Assembly: GCA_016868475.1 (NCBI GenBank)
Contig: VGGU01000004.1
Location: 1-64,000 of the forward strand
Origin: Bacteroidota bacterium
GTDB lineage: Bacteria; Bacteroidota; Bacteroidia; Chitinophagales; Chitinophagaceae
Reading direction: 5' to 3'
Length of the DNA: 64,000 bases
This document shows positions 44,027 through 53,937 of the stretch, in pieces. A model generated the notes under the pieces. That model searched no databases. It saw only the letters and a program-made list of their open reading frames with translations, and was not told the origin of the DNA. Position numbers and translations under genes: made by a program. Within the stretch, counting starts at the first letter, position 1; each line of letters begins with the position of its first letter.

Positions 44027-45237
44027 GGCTTGTTAGCCTTTAGCACACGCAATACATTGCCGCCGAGGATTTTTTTCAATGCCTGATTGGAATAACCTCG
44101 GCGTTTTAATGCTGCAGTTATTTGCGGATAGGTGCTTACATCCTCCAAGCCATTGGGAACAAAGCCAATGCCATCATAATCGGCACCAATACCAACATGA
44201 TTCACTCCAACTAAGTTGACCACATAGTCAATATGGTCAACCACTTCTTTTATTCCAGGTAAATGCTTACTTAATTCTTGTTGCACCAGGCTATTCACTT
44301 GCTTGGAAAGCAGTACGGCATCATCACGATAGGCAGGTAATTGTTGTAATGCAGTAAGCATAGAATCTTTCCCATGCCCCTCCCAATATTTTTTTGCGTC
44401 AACAAAGGCTTTGCTGATAAATGCCGGATAGAAATTAATACAAATTACTCCTCCATTTTTAGCCACTGCTTGAATCTGCTGATCCTTTGCATTACGAAAT
44501 ACAGGACAAAGTGACCAAACAGAACTGTGTGTTAAGAGTACAGGTTTGGTGGTTACCTCCAATACATCATAAAAAGTTTTTTCCCCTACATGCGAGAGGT
44601 CAACAATAACACCTTCCTCATTCATCCTTTTCACTACTTGTTTCCCAAACTCAGTAAGCCCTTTTGTGGAAAGCGGTTTACCAGCTCCGGATTCATCCAT
44701 GGCACTAGTAGCCCAATCATGACTATTGTTCCAAGTCAGTGTCATGTAAGACATACCTTTTGCAATCAGCGAGTCCAACTTAGATAGATCTGATTCAATC
44801 ATGTGGCCACCTTCCACTCCAATCATTGCCACAACTTTATTACGGTGAACCTTCTTGCGCGCCTGCTTATAACCAATCGCAAAATCAAATTTATCAGGAT
44901 GACGCAAGATGATTCTATGCAAGGAATCAATTTCCTGAAGAGCGTCCTGATAAAATCCTTCTTTTTTTCGTGGCGTTTCTCCAGTAAAAACAGAGAAGAA
45001 CTGGATATCAACACCTCCGCGTTTCCATCGCACATAATCACTATGTCCGGCTGTTAGCAGCTGGCTAATATCCCTTCCTCCCAACACCTGTTCGCTTAAA
45101 CAATCATTGTGCGTATCAACTAAAATAGCTTTACGATGAACGGAATTAGTGGATTGGCTATAACCAATAAGATGACCCAGGACAAGTAAAAGGGTCAATC
45201 CAAGCAACTGCCTGCAACTATTTTGCAACAATTTCAT
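44023..45237 (-). CDS. Exported membrane dipeptidase (peptidase M19)
   Basis: Zinc enzyme that splits dipeptides and can hydrolyse D-residue dipeptides. 404 residues with a signal peptide (QLLGLTLLLVLGHLIGYSQ). Metal ligands are in VDTHNDCL (His, Asp), GVEGGHMIES (Glu), and the later His in DLSHVGEKTF and LTHSSVWS; DYDGIGFVPNGLEDVS closes the site. It overlaps glnA by four bases (convergent) and shares one base with the aldolase gene upstream, so it is probably co-transcribed with that gene. Confidence 0.93.
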   Translation of the reverse strand: MKLLQNSCRQLLGLTLLLVLGHLIGYSQSTNSVHRKAILVDTHNDCLSEQVLGGRDISQLLTAGHSDYVRWKRGGVDIQFFSVFTGETPRKKEGFYQDALQEIDSLHRIILRHPDKFDFAIGYKQARKKVHRNKVVAMIGVEGGHMIESDLSKLDSLIAKGMSYMTLTWNNSHDWATSAMDESGAGKPLSTKGLTEFGKQVVKRMNEEGVIVDLSHVGEKTFYDVLEVTTKPVLLTHSSVWSLCPVFRNAKDQQIQAVAKNGGVICINFYPAFISKAFVDAKKYWEGHGKDSMLTALQQLPAYRDDAVLLSKQVNSLVQQELSKHLPGIKEVVDHIDYVVNLVGVNHVGIGADYDGIGFVPNGLEDVSTYPQITAALKRRGYSNQALKKILGGNVLRVLKANKP

Positions 45238-45893
45238 TAGCCCATAGTTTTCTTAGCATCTTCTAAGAATTTTGCAAGTCCAATATCAGTAAGCGGATGC
45301 TTTAATAAACCTAAAATAGAATCAAGGGGACATGTACAAACGTCTGCACCCGCCTCAGCGCATTTTACTATATGCAATGGTGTACGAATGGAGGCAGCGA
45401 GAATTTGCGTTTTGAATCCTTGAACCCCATAGATCTGCGCAATTTGTGCAATCAACTCAACACCATCCCAACTACTGTCATCTAAACGGCCCAAAAAAGG
45501 AGACAAGTAGGTGGCACCTGCTTTGGCTGCTAATATGGCTTGCCCTGCAGAAAACACCAACGTACAATTAGTCCTGATTCCATTATCCGTAAACCACTTA
45601 ATGGCTTTGATGCCATCTTTGATCATGGGGACTTTAACCACAATATTAGGATGAATGGCCGCTAATTTTTTTCCTTCTTCTACCATACCTGCAAAGTCAG
45701 TGCTGATTACTTCTGCGCTGATATCACCATCAACCATTTCACAAATAGTTCGGTAATGATCCATGATAGCCTTTTCCCCCTTGATTCCCTCTTTTGCCAT
45801 TAGAGAAGGATTAGTGGTTACGCCATCAAGAATTCCTAACTCATTGGCTTCTTTAATTTGAGCAAGATTGGCTGTGTCGATGAAGAATTTCAT
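45237..45893 (-). CDS. Fructose-6-phosphate aldolase/transaldolase, small type
   Basis: 218 residues, the short form of the transaldolase family (MipB/TalC), a class I aldolase with a Schiff-base lysine in [50 protein letters not shown] is the usual N-terminus; FLGRLDD and [30 protein letters not shown] follow. It may act as transaldolase in the pentose phosphate pathway. The open frame extends into the SRP RNA gene; the ATG at 45893 is the real start. Confidence 0.94.
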   Translation of the reverse strand: MKFFIDTANLAQIKEANELGILDGVTTNPSLMAKEGIKGEKAIMDHYRTICEMVDGDISAEVISTDFAGMVEEGKKLAAIHPNIVVKVPMIKDGIKAIKWFTDNGIRTNCTLVFSAGQAILAAKAGATYLSPFLGRLDDSSWDGVELIAQIAQIYGVQGFKTQILAASIRTPLHIVKCAEAGADVCTCPLDSILGLLKHPLTDIGLAKFLEDAKKTMG

Positions 45894-45923
45894 ATAGATG
45901 ATTAATAGGATTAAATAAAAAAA

Positions 45924-46018
45924 GGCAGGCTTATTACATCGCACCGCTCAACCACTTACTCTTGCTGCCTTCCGGCCCTGGGAGGGTTCAGCAGGAGCTG
46001 GTCGTGTAAGACCTGCCG
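45924..46018 (-). ncRNA. ffs: Signal recognition particle RNA, small bacterial type (4.5S)
   Basis: The minus strand forms one long hairpin closed by GGCAGG (46017-46012) and CCTGCC (45929-45924). The apical domain has the invariant GGAAGGCAGCA and the facing AGCAGG core that bind Ffh. Seven T follow the last stem (45923-45917), so the terminal helix doubles as terminator. A -7 box TAATTTTG is on the minus strand at 46029-46022, just upstream. Confidence 0.95.
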
Positions 46019-46041
46019 ATGCAAAATTAATGAATATTCCC

Positions 46042-47334
46042 TCATTGCTGAAATGCAGAGCGAACCCAAGCGTGCCCTATCAATTCGTCAGCTCTGGCAC
46101 CAACTGATCTATAATAGACCAACACCAGGTATTCGTTTTCTGTGCCCCAATAATCACCTTCCGTTAAATGAGTAGCAGGCCTTGAGTTTGGATCCTTCTC
46201 ATCGGAGGATAAATACTGATAATTATAGTATCCTTGTTTTAGAAAACAGGATTTTTTATATGCCCCACTAACAGGGTCATATGTCATTTTACTGTTGCTG
46301 TCTAGTACATAGTTGGTGAGCTCGCCGTATAAATAAACTGACTTGCCCGGAATGGCACGTCCGCCTCTGAGTATAAAACTAAAGTGCACCCACGCATATT
46401 CCCCTTGTAACTGAGCATTTGAATTATCCCTACTTTCCACGATATAGGCACCATTAATGTCGCGATTCAATAAACTCATTTTGCCTTCACGAGGGTAATC
46501 AGGATTAACCCAAATATCCACTCTTGCAGAACTATCGCTATCCGCTATCCTACTAACACGTTCACTACGTAACCGAAAACTGCGCAGATCCACCCAGCGC
46601 CATTCTTGACCAGCCGGAAACAATGAGAACTCCTGATTGGTGTACTCAAAATAGTTGCTTCGAAAAAGTGTTGGAGTCCTTTGCACCTGAGCCAATTGCC
46701 AGCCTCTGTTTTGCAATACCCAAACCTGTAAATCAGTAGGCGAAAACGCACTTCCTGAAACCTGCAACGGCGTTACACCAATTTGTAGTTGCTGGTGTGT
46801 TCGTAAAAGCTGTCCATCAAAAGGTTGCTTAACCTGCGCGTTTATAGTTGTTTTTTTTGAAGCAATCAACACTCTTTTTGTAAATGCCAATTGTGAAGTA
46901 TCGTCATTCAAAAACACTTTTAACAAATAATTTCCTGCACGTGTGGGTTCGCTTCCCGATTCTGGAAGAATGGCCTGGTAGTGCGTATAACGGATTTGAG
47001 AGAGCGAAGAGAGTCGGTAATTTCTAATCCGATTGGTCAGAAAACCTCGCAAATAATCATACGGTTGTAATTTGGCTGGCGTCCAATCTGCATTGCATAA
47101 TTGAAATGTATAGTAATAGTTTTTGATGTCAGCATCCAAATCGTCAAAATGTAACTCTAATTGCTCGCGGTCTCCTAATACAATTAATGGGTAACTGCGA
47201 GGATCCCCTGCTTTGTACAGTTTAACGGTTTGTATGGACTTACTAAAAGTGTGATCAGGGTTTTGCGCATTTGCCGGAATGCAAGTAGTCAGGCAATAAA
47301 TAAGGAGGAAGATTGTAAATTCGGGCTGCCGCAT
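46042..47334 (-). CDS. Type IX secretion Plug protein (DUF5103)
   Basis: 430 residues with a signal peptide (PEFTIFLLIYCLTTCIPANAQ). The mature protein has DUF5103 features: PLIVLGDREQLELHFDDLDADIKNYYYTFQLCNADWTP, YEYTNQEFSLFPAGQEWRWVDLRSFR-like strands and GRAIPGKSVYLYGELTNY. In Flavobacterium this protein caps the SprA translocon when it is empty. I start at the ATG at 47334 because the 40 extra upstream residues run into the divergent permease gene and hide the signal. It is 23 bases from the SRP RNA. Confidence 0.9.
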   Translation of the reverse strand: MRQPEFTIFLLIYCLTTCIPANAQNPDHTFSKSIQTVKLYKAGDPRSYPLIVLGDREQLELHFDDLDADIKNYYYTFQLCNADWTPAKLQPYDYLRGFLTNRIRNYRLSSLSQIRYTHYQAILPESGSEPTRAGNYLLKVFLNDDTSQLAFTKRVLIASKKTTINAQVKQPFDGQLLRTHQQLQIGVTPLQVSGSAFSPTDLQVWVLQNRGWQLAQVQRTPTLFRSNYFEYTNQEFSLFPAGQEWRWVDLRSFRLRSERVSRIADSDSSARVDIWVNPDYPREGKMSLLNRDINGAYIVESRDNSNAQLQGEYAWVHFSFILRGGRAIPGKSVYLYGELTNYVLDSNSKMTYDPVSGAYKKSCFLKQGYYNYQYLSSDEKDPNSRPATHLTEGDYWGTENEYLVLVYYRSVGARADELIGHAWVRSAFQQ

Positions 47335-47344
47335 AGGGCAAAGT

Positions 47345-48580
47345 ATGAAAATAGCACGATTTATAGCCAACAGAATTGCCCAAAGCAAACAGAAAAGTTT
47401 TTCCGGGTTTATTCTTCGTCTATCATTTATAGCCACGACCCTGAGTGTTGCCATTATGATTATTACCCTGGCATTGGCTACGGGTTTTCAAAAGGCCATC
47501 GAGAATAAGATCGTTGGATTTTGGGGCCATATGCGCATTCAAGAAAAACAAGTCGACAAAGCAGTGGGAGTTAGAGAAATTCCGCTGCTTAGAAATGAAA
47601 TCCTTGAAAAAAAAATCAAACAAGACCCCAGGGTGATTTCCATTCACCCTTTTGTGAATCAGTATGCATTACTTAAAACTCAATCCTCACTGGAGGGTGT
47701 GCTAATAAAAGGAATAGACACGGGCTCACATTGGAATTCATACAAACAGTTTTTAATAAACGGGAAACTGCCTAAGCCCCAAAGAACATCATTCTCTAGG
47801 GAGATTATTCTTTCCGCTTATCACGCCAATCGCTTACATATTCAAACTGGCGATTCTGTGGTTTTGTACTTTACCCAGCCCGGACAAGCCCCTCGGGCTC
47901 GCAAAGTGATCATAGCGGGCATATATCAGACAGGTATTGAAGAGTATGATCGGCTTTTTGCTCTAGCAGACTTAAATCTGGTAGCGCCAATGACCGGCTG
48001 GGAAACAGGTCAGGTTGGCGGATATGAGATTTTTTTAAAAGACCCCTCACAGGCAGTACAAACAGCCAACCAATTATTTGATTCTGATCTTCTCCCTGCT
48101 ACCTGGGATGTACTCACCACTAAGGATCTGGCGCCTCAGCTCTTTGATTGGTTAAACATGCAAGTAGTAACCAGAAATGTACTGCTTGCATTTATGACCA
48201 TTGTGGCATTGGTTAATCTTCTTACTTGCTTATTGGTTTTGGTATTAGAACGCATCCCTATGATTGGCATTCTTAAGGCCATGGGATCTACTGATCAACA
48301 GATACAACAAATTTTTCTTCAATTTGGCGTGTTACTAACTCTTGGAGGAATTGCCGCAGGCACGATAATTGCTTTAGTGTTGTTATGGATACAAAACCTT
48401 ACTTCATTTATTCGGTTGGATCAAGCCGCTTATTACATCGATACCGTAGCAATAGAAATTGTACCGACTCATGTAATTGGTGTAATGGGAGGCACACTAC
48501 TCATTAGTACAGTGGTGTTATTGCTACCAACACTATTGGTAAAAAAAATTAGCCCGCTGCGCGCTATTCGTTTTAATTGA
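47345..48580 (+). CDS. ABC transporter permease, FtsX/LolC-LolE type
   Basis: 411 residues: an N-terminal helix (LRLSFIATTLSVAIMIITLALATGFQKAI), a large periplasmic MacB-like domain (about 60-260) and three helices in the C-terminal FtsX domain (NVLLAFMTIVALVNLLTCLLVLVLERIPMIGILKAMGS). This is the layout of LolC/LolE, which extract lipoproteins from the inner membrane. No ATPase gene (lolD) is next to it. The short shared gap with the Plug gene may hold divergent promoters; none is clear. Confidence 0.88.
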   Translation: MKIARFIANRIAQSKQKSFSGFILRLSFIATTLSVAIMIITLALATGFQKAIENKIVGFWGHMRIQEKQVDKAVGVREIPLLRNEILEKKIKQDPRVISIHPFVNQYALLKTQSSLEGVLIKGIDTGSHWNSYKQFLINGKLPKPQRTSFSREIILSAYHANRLHIQTGDSVVLYFTQPGQAPRARKVIIAGIYQTGIEEYDRLFALADLNLVAPMTGWETGQVGGYEIFLKDPSQAVQTANQLFDSDLLPATWDVLTTKDLAPQLFDWLNMQVVTRNVLLAFMTIVALVNLLTCLLVLVLERIPMIGILKAMGSTDQQIQQIFLQFGVLLTLGGIAAGTIIALVLLWIQNLTSFIRLDQAAYYIDTVAIEIVPTHVIGVMGGTLLISTVVLLLPTLLVKKISPLRAIRFN

Positions 48581-49304
48581 ACCAGGAAAGTAAAATTCCG
48601 GTAGCCACTGCTACGTTCAATGATTCTGCACCTCCAACCTTTGGAATAGTAACTCCCGTAATCTGATTTGCAGAAAGCAAAGAGACTGGAACTCCTTTTG
48701 CCTCATTCCCAATCAACAAAATTCCTTGTGACGAACGCGGTATTTCATACAGTGGTTTGCCATCCAATACAGCGGCATAAATAGCTACTTGTTGCATTTT
48801 CAGCCAAGGCTCTATCTCTAAAAAATGAACAGTTAACCTGGCTATACTTCCCATTGTAGCCTGAACCACTTTGGGATGGTATACATCCACTGTGTCTGGA
48901 CTACAAACAATTTGATTAACACCAAACCAATCGGCTGTGCGCAATATGGTACCAAAATTTCCAGGGTCTTGAATCCCACAGCATACAATAGTTAATCCAG
49001 TTCCCTCTTGCAAGGGTGTTTGTGGAAATTTAGCTACTACGGCAACCACCTCATGCGGAGTGATCAATTGAGAAAGCCGCTTTAACTCTGCCGCATTTAC
49101 ACGGGTAAGATGAATTGTCGGATCAATTTGTTGGTTTTGCTGAATCCAACTTTCAAGTGCAAATATTTTCTTAATGGCACGTGGACAATCACGCAGTAAT
49201 TCTTCCACAAGCTTTGGCCCTTCTGCAAGAAAAAGACCTGCTTGATCCCTGTATTTTTTACCGGCTAAACTTTGAATATCTTTGACTACTGATTTTGTAA
49301 TCAT
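48573..49304 (-). CDS. rRNA/tRNA 2'-O-methyltransferase, TrmH (SpoU) family
   Basis: 243 residues: an N-terminal substrate-binding domain (YRDQAGLFLAEGPKLVEELL) and a SPOUT methylase domain with the three family motifs NFGTILRTADWFGV, LIGNEAKGVP and IPKVGGAESLNVAVATGILL. These transfer a methyl from SAM to a ribose 2'-OH. The RNA target cannot be told from sequence; RlmB-like 23S rRNA methylation is one option. It overlaps the convergent permease by eight bases. Confidence 0.92.
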   Translation of the reverse strand: MITKSVVKDIQSLAGKKYRDQAGLFLAEGPKLVEELLRDCPRAIKKIFALESWIQQNQQIDPTIHLTRVNAAELKRLSQLITPHEVVAVVAKFPQTPLQEGTGLTIVCCGIQDPGNFGTILRTADWFGVNQIVCSPDTVDVYHPKVVQATMGSIARLTVHFLEIEPWLKMQQVAIYAAVLDGKPLYEIPRSSQGILLIGNEAKGVPVSLLSANQITGVTIPKVGGAESLNVAVATGILLSWFN

Positions 49305-49318
49305 AATTCTGGCACATT

Positions 49319-51658
49319 GTGAAGCAACTACACCGGTTTATTTCATCTTTTATTCGTTTTCCGGTATTACTTCTGTTATTAATCAGTTTTCTCCTTTACG
49401 CTTGTGGAACTATTCCACGAAACTATCCTATAGGAAAACCCTTTGTGTTCAAAACTACTATAAAAGTTGATGGCAGTGTTCCAAAAGAACAGAGAGAGTG
49501 GTTGCAAAATAGACTAAAAGACCAATTAGACGATAGCCTTCATTCCAGAACAGTGGCTAAACTTTTTTACCACACACTAAGAAAACCTCCTATTTACGAT
49601 ACTGGCTACTCGAATCGATCAGTAGGTTTTATGCATGCCCTACTCAACTCACTTGGATATTTTAGAAATCAGGTTTGGTATGATACTACCCTTACCATGG
49701 TCAATAAAAAACAACTTCGTACTACTATAAATTTTTACATTAGTCCCGGAAGCCCGTTCTTGCTGGATACTATTAGATATCATCTCCAAGACAGTTCGCT
49801 GCAACAATTAACCACCGCACATTTAGCTGACGCTAAGATCAAAGCGGGTTCTCCCTTTGCCAAAGGCATTATTGGCGAAGAACTGGACCGATTGATTGAT
49901 CATTATAGGAACAATGGCTATCTACGCCTGACCCGGGACGATTTAGTGGGGATTTGGGACACACTTGACCTTGCATTACTAAAACCTGTTGCTGATCCAA
50001 TGGAGCAATTGCAGATTTTCCAACAAGTTCGCGAGCGGAAAGCACATCCATTGGCAGACCTTGAGATCAGTTTACGTCCGGCTATTGCCAAAGAGAAACT
50101 AACACAATATAAAGTTGGGGCCATTACTTTATACCCTGACTTCACGGTTGATACTGCGGGACTAACAACCACAAGTGTTTTTCAAAACGGTGTACACATT
50201 GAACGATTTCGGCCCGTATTCAAGGACCAAATTTTTCGAGATAAAATTCATTTTACTACTGGACAGATCTACGACCAGCGGAACTATTTTAAGACCCTCA
50301 ATCATTTAAATGGGATGGGAGCTTGGCGATTAGTGAATCTAGAAACCCTGCCCCGAAAAAATGAAGACACCACCGATATTCTGATTAAACTAACACCGGC
50401 CAAAAAGTACACCAGCTTTGCAAATTTGGAAGGAAGCAGTAATCAAAGTTTGTTGGCAGGAACTCTTTTTGGAGTAGCCTTTAATGTGGGGTTTCAAAAT
50501 AGAAATTTATTGCGTCGTTCCATTCAATCCACCACTAACCTGCGTTTAGGAGTGGAAATTGGTCGAGACACGATAGCCGACATCAACTTTATTCAAACCA
50601 GACAAATTGCGCTTACTCATAATATAATTTTTCCTGGACTACTCCCACGCTTTTCCAGTTTACCGACCGACCTGCGACAACACGCTCGCTCCATTATGGC
50701 ATTTAACATTTCAAATACGGAGCGAAGGGAATTGTTCAATCTTTCTTCTTATAGTGCTGCGTGGGGATATGATTTTAGATATAAAAACACCCTTTACACC
50801 ATTCGAATTCCAAACATAGAATACAATGCAATTGCCCGAAGAGAAAAATTGCTTGCATTGATAGATAGCAATGCCTTGCTTAAAAACATTTTTGTAGATG
50901 GATTAATTATTTCAGGAAGTGCCGGTTTGTTTTATTCCAGGCAAAAAGACAATCTGGTTCAAAATGTTCGGTTGAACGTTGAAGAATCAGGCTTGATTAG
51001 TGGCCTTATCCGAAGCCCTTTGATAGACACGAATCTGTTTCGGTTTATTAAAGTTGATTTGGACCTGTCTGCAAAATATACATTCAAGAAAACGGCATTA
51101 GCATTGCGTTTCTTTGCAGGAGCGGGATATGCATTTGACCAAACCAAAAATCCTGTCAATAGATTTAATTTACCGCTTTACAGACAGTATTTTTCCGGAG
51201 GGCCAAATAGTATGCGGGCTTGGGGACTTCGGAAGTTAGGACCCGGATCCGCTATTCAGGAATATGGCAATAAAGGGTTGCCAGAACGTTATGGGGATTT
51301 GCAACTGGAAGGAAACATTGAATTCAGGTTTCCTTGCTTTTCCGTATCTGGCATGCAAGTAAATGGAGCCTTATTTGCAGACGTAGGTAACATCTGGTAC
51401 TTAAAAAAAGCAACAGGAAGAAAAACAGAAGAGATTTTTTCCATGCAACGCCTTGGCAGGGATCTTGCGGTAGGTATTGGAACCGGACTTAGATTAGACT
51501 TTACCTATTTTGTTGTTCGTTTTGATTATTCTGTTAAAGCAAAAGATCCCAGCCCTTCACCGGCAAATCGCCACTATCAAAATAAATGGTTTGGCTATCC
51601 TCGACTACAGGATATGGATCAGTTTCAATTGGGAATTAACTACCCATTTAATCTTTAG
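49319..51658 (+). CDS. tamL: TamL, lipoprotein-type BamA/TamA family outer membrane assembly protein
   Basis: 779 residues. The signal ends in a lipobox (LLISFLLYAC), so unlike E. coli TamA it is lipid-anchored, the mark of TamL in Bacteroidota. POTRA-like domains fill about 45-330, followed by a 16-strand-type barrel of the Omp85 class with the loop 6 region near GGPNSMRAWGLRKLGPGS (a relative of the VRGF motif), ending in LGINYPFNL with the terminal aromatic or hydrophobic residue. It should work with the TamB protein encoded at 57263-62029. The start is a GTG 14 bases after the divergent methylase start. Confidence 0.9.
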   Translation: MKQLHRFISSFIRFPVLLLLLISFLLYACGTIPRNYPIGKPFVFKTTIKVDGSVPKEQREWLQNRLKDQLDDSLHSRTVAKLFYHTLRKPPIYDTGYSNRSVGFMHALLNSLGYFRNQVWYDTTLTMVNKKQLRTTINFYISPGSPFLLDTIRYHLQDSSLQQLTTAHLADAKIKAGSPFAKGIIGEELDRLIDHYRNNGYLRLTRDDLVGIWDTLDLALLKPVADPMEQLQIFQQVRERKAHPLADLEISLRPAIAKEKLTQYKVGAITLYPDFTVDTAGLTTTSVFQNGVHIERFRPVFKDQIFRDKIHFTTGQIYDQRNYFKTLNHLNGMGAWRLVNLETLPRKNEDTTDILIKLTPAKKYTSFANLEGSSNQSLLAGTLFGVAFNVGFQNRNLLRRSIQSTTNLRLGVEIGRDTIADINFIQTRQIALTHNIIFPGLLPRFSSLPTDLRQHARSIMAFNISNTERRELFNLSSYSAAWGYDFRYKNTLYTIRIPNIEYNAIARREKLLALIDSNALLKNIFVDGLIISGSAGLFYSRQKDNLVQNVRLNVEESGLISGLIRSPLIDTNLFRFIKVDLDLSAKYTFKKTALALRFFAGAGYAFDQTKNPVNRFNLPLYRQYFSGGPNSMRAWGLRKLGPGSAIQEYGNKGLPERYGDLQLEGNIEFRFPCFSVSGMQVNGALFADVGNIWYLKKATGRKTEEIFSMQRLGRDLAVGIGTGLRLDFTYFVVRFDYSVKAKDPSPSPANRHYQNKWFGYPRLQDMDQFQLGINYPFNL

Positions 51659-51662
51659 ACCA

Positions 51663-52346
51663 TTATTGTGGCTTATTCAAATTTGCGGCAAAAGAATCCA
51701 TGGTTTGAGCCGCAGTAACATCAAACTCTCCAATACGAGTTCTTCGTAAAGCACTTAAATAGGCCCCACAGCCCAGTGCCTGCCCCAGATCATTCGCTAA
51801 ACTTCGAATGTAGGTGCCTGTTGAACAAACCACACGAAATTGTAATTGCGCATCTTGCAAACTCAGCGCTTCAAAAGAATAAATATGGACAGTCCTGGGC
51901 TCTAGTTTAACTTCTTTTCCTGCCCTAGCTAATTCATAAACACGTTTTCCATCTACTTTGATGGCCGAATGTGCAGGTGGAACTTGTTGAATAGGTCCGA
52001 TGAATGATACTATTTGAGATTTCACCTGCTCCAGAGTGATGTGATCGGTTGATCTAAAATTGGTTGGCTCACTTTCTAAATCATAGGTAGGTGTAATGGC
52101 TCCCAATGTGATGGTGCCTGTGTACTCTTTTTGTTGTGCCATGTACTGATTAATTCGCTTGGTGAATTTTCCAGTACATACTATAAGTAGTCCGGTGGCT
52201 AAAGGATCTAAAGTGCCTGCATGTCCAATCTTTCGAATGCGAATAAGACTGCGGAGTTTCCGAATTACATCAAAAGAGGTCCAGCCCAATGGCTTGTCAA
52301 TGAGTAAAACAACTCCTTCTTCAAATTGTTGAGATGAGTAGACCAT
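51663..52346 (-). CDS. truB: tRNA pseudouridine(55) synthase TruB
   Basis: Makes the pseudouridine of the T-loop in all tRNAs. 227 residues with [15 protein letters not shown], the catalytic aspartate in [14 protein letters not shown], and [12 protein letters not shown]. Short form without a C-terminal PUA domain. The frame extends 20 codons upstream into proS; the ATG at 52346, two bases before the proS stop is reached, is the natural start ([11 protein letters not shown]). proS and truB are therefore adjacent in one operon. Confidence 0.95.
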   Translation of the reverse strand: MVYSSQQFEEGVVLLIDKPLGWTSFDVIRKLRSLIRIRKIGHAGTLDPLATGLLIVCTGKFTKRINQYMAQQKEYTGTITLGAITPTYDLESEPTNFRSTDHITLEQVKSQIVSFIGPIQQVPPAHSAIKVDGKRVYELARAGKEVKLEPRTVHIYSFEALSLQDAQLQFRVVCSTGTYIRSLANDLGQALGCGAYLSALRRTRIGEFDVTAAQTMDSFAANLNKPQ

Positions 52347-52348
52347 GT

Positions 52349-53827
52349 TCAATAGGCCCTTGCAAATAGCACTCGTTGTGCAGAGGGTTTGCCAGTTAAG
52401 ATGCAATCTCCCATTTCTGCAGGGTTACTCAATGGTATACAACGAATAGTTGCCTTGGTTTTTTCTTTAATGGCTTCCTCAGTTTCTGGAGTTCCATCCC
52501 AATGTGCGGATACAAATCCCGTTTTATTGTCCAACACATTTACAAATTCTTCCCAAGAATCCACTGGAGTAATGTGCGCATTTCTAAATGCTTGGGCACG
52601 ATCAAATAATTGTTGTTGAATAGCTGCTAATTCAAGTGGAATCATCGCCGTTATCTTATCCAATGGCACTGACTTTTTTTCTTTGGTATCGCGCCTTGCC
52701 AATTCCGCTACCCCTTGTTCAAGATCACGTGCACCTATGGCCATACGAAGTGGCACGCCTTTCATTTCATATTCTGCAAATTTCCATCCTGGTCTGGCCT
52801 GATCAGAATCGTCATATTTTACTCGTATACCGGCATGCTTTAACTCTTCTACTATGGCGTTTACTTTATTATCTATAGCAGCCTTTTGCTCCTCCCCTTT
52901 GTAGATTGGCACAATCACTACTTGAATGGGTGCAATTCGGGGAGGTAAGATCAACCCGTCGTCATCGCTATGGGCCATCACCAACGCACCAATCAGGCGT
53001 GTACTAACACCCCAACTAGTTGCCCAAACGTAATCCAGTTTATTTTCACGGTCACTGAATTTTACATCAAAAGCTTTGGCAAAGTTTTGACCCAGAAAAT
53101 GAGAAGTACCTGCTTGTAACGCTTTTCCATCTTGCATGAGTGCTTCAATACAATAGGTATCCTCGGCCCCTGCAAATCGCTCATTGGGAGTTTTAATTCC
53201 TTTGATTACCGGAACGGCCATCCAATTTTCTACAAAGTCTGCATAGACATCCAACATGCGCTCTGTTTCGACAATAGCTTCGGCCCTTGTGGCATGTGCG
53301 GTGTGTCCTTCTTGCCACAAAAACTCTGCAGTACGAAGAAATAATCGAGTTCGCATTTCCCATCTTACCACGTTAGCCCACTGATTTACCAGAATGGGAA
53401 GGTCCCGATAGGATTGTATCCAATTTTTATACGTATTCCAAATTATGGCTTCACTGGTTGGCCGGATCACCAGTTCTTCCTCTAATTTAGCTTCTGGGTC
53501 CACCATTAATTTCCCTTTTTGATTAGGATCTGCCTTCAAGCGATAGTGAGTAACTATAGCACATTCTTTGGCAAAGCCTTCTGCATTTTTTTCCTCCGCT
53601 TCAAATAAACTCTTTGGCACAAAAAGTGGGAAATAGGCATTAACATGCCCCGTATCCTTGAACATTTTATCCAGTGCGTCACGCATGTTTTCCCACAAGG
53701 CAAACCCATAGGGCTTGATAACCATGCAGCCTCGTACAGCTGAATAATCAGCCAACTCTGCTTTTAGCACAAGGTCATTGTACCATTGAGAATAATCCTG
53801 CGCCCGGGATGTAATGGCTTTACTCAT
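52349..53827 (-). CDS. proS: Prolyl-tRNA synthetase, ProS type 3 (archaeal/eukaryote-like)
   Basis: Class II synthetase that charges tRNA-Pro. 492 residues and no editing insert, so it is the shorter eukaryote-like form. Class II motifs are in [40 protein letters not shown] and [29 protein letters not shown]; the anticodon-binding domain starts near residue 290 (IQVVIVPIY), and the C-terminus ends in the conserved RAY. It is followed by truB two bases away. Confidence 0.97.
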   Translation of the reverse strand: MSKAITSRAQDYSQWYNDLVLKAELADYSAVRGCMVIKPYGFALWENMRDALDKMFKDTGHVNAYFPLFVPKSLFEAEEKNAEGFAKECAIVTHYRLKADPNQKGKLMVDPEAKLEEELVIRPTSEAIIWNTYKNWIQSYRDLPILVNQWANVVRWEMRTRLFLRTAEFLWQEGHTAHATRAEAIVETERMLDVYADFVENWMAVPVIKGIKTPNERFAGAEDTYCIEALMQDGKALQAGTSHFLGQNFAKAFDVKFSDRENKLDYVWATSWGVSTRLIGALVMAHSDDDGLILPPRIAPIQVVIVPIYKGEEQKAAIDNKVNAIVEELKHAGIRVKYDDSDQARPGWKFAEYEMKGVPLRMAIGARDLEQGVAELARRDTKEKKSVPLDKITAMIPLELAAIQQQLFDRAQAFRNAHITPVDSWEEFVNVLDNKTGFVSAHWDGTPETEEAIKEKTKATIRCIPLSNPAEMGDCILTGKPSAQRVLFARAY

Positions 53828-53937
53828 GAAGCTTCAATTATAATTAGATTCTTTACCTTTATTTTAACAACGGGCAATCAGTTCTTTCTGCTAATTACCG
53901 ACCTTTGTACAAGGTCACAAAAGTAATAACTTCAACT

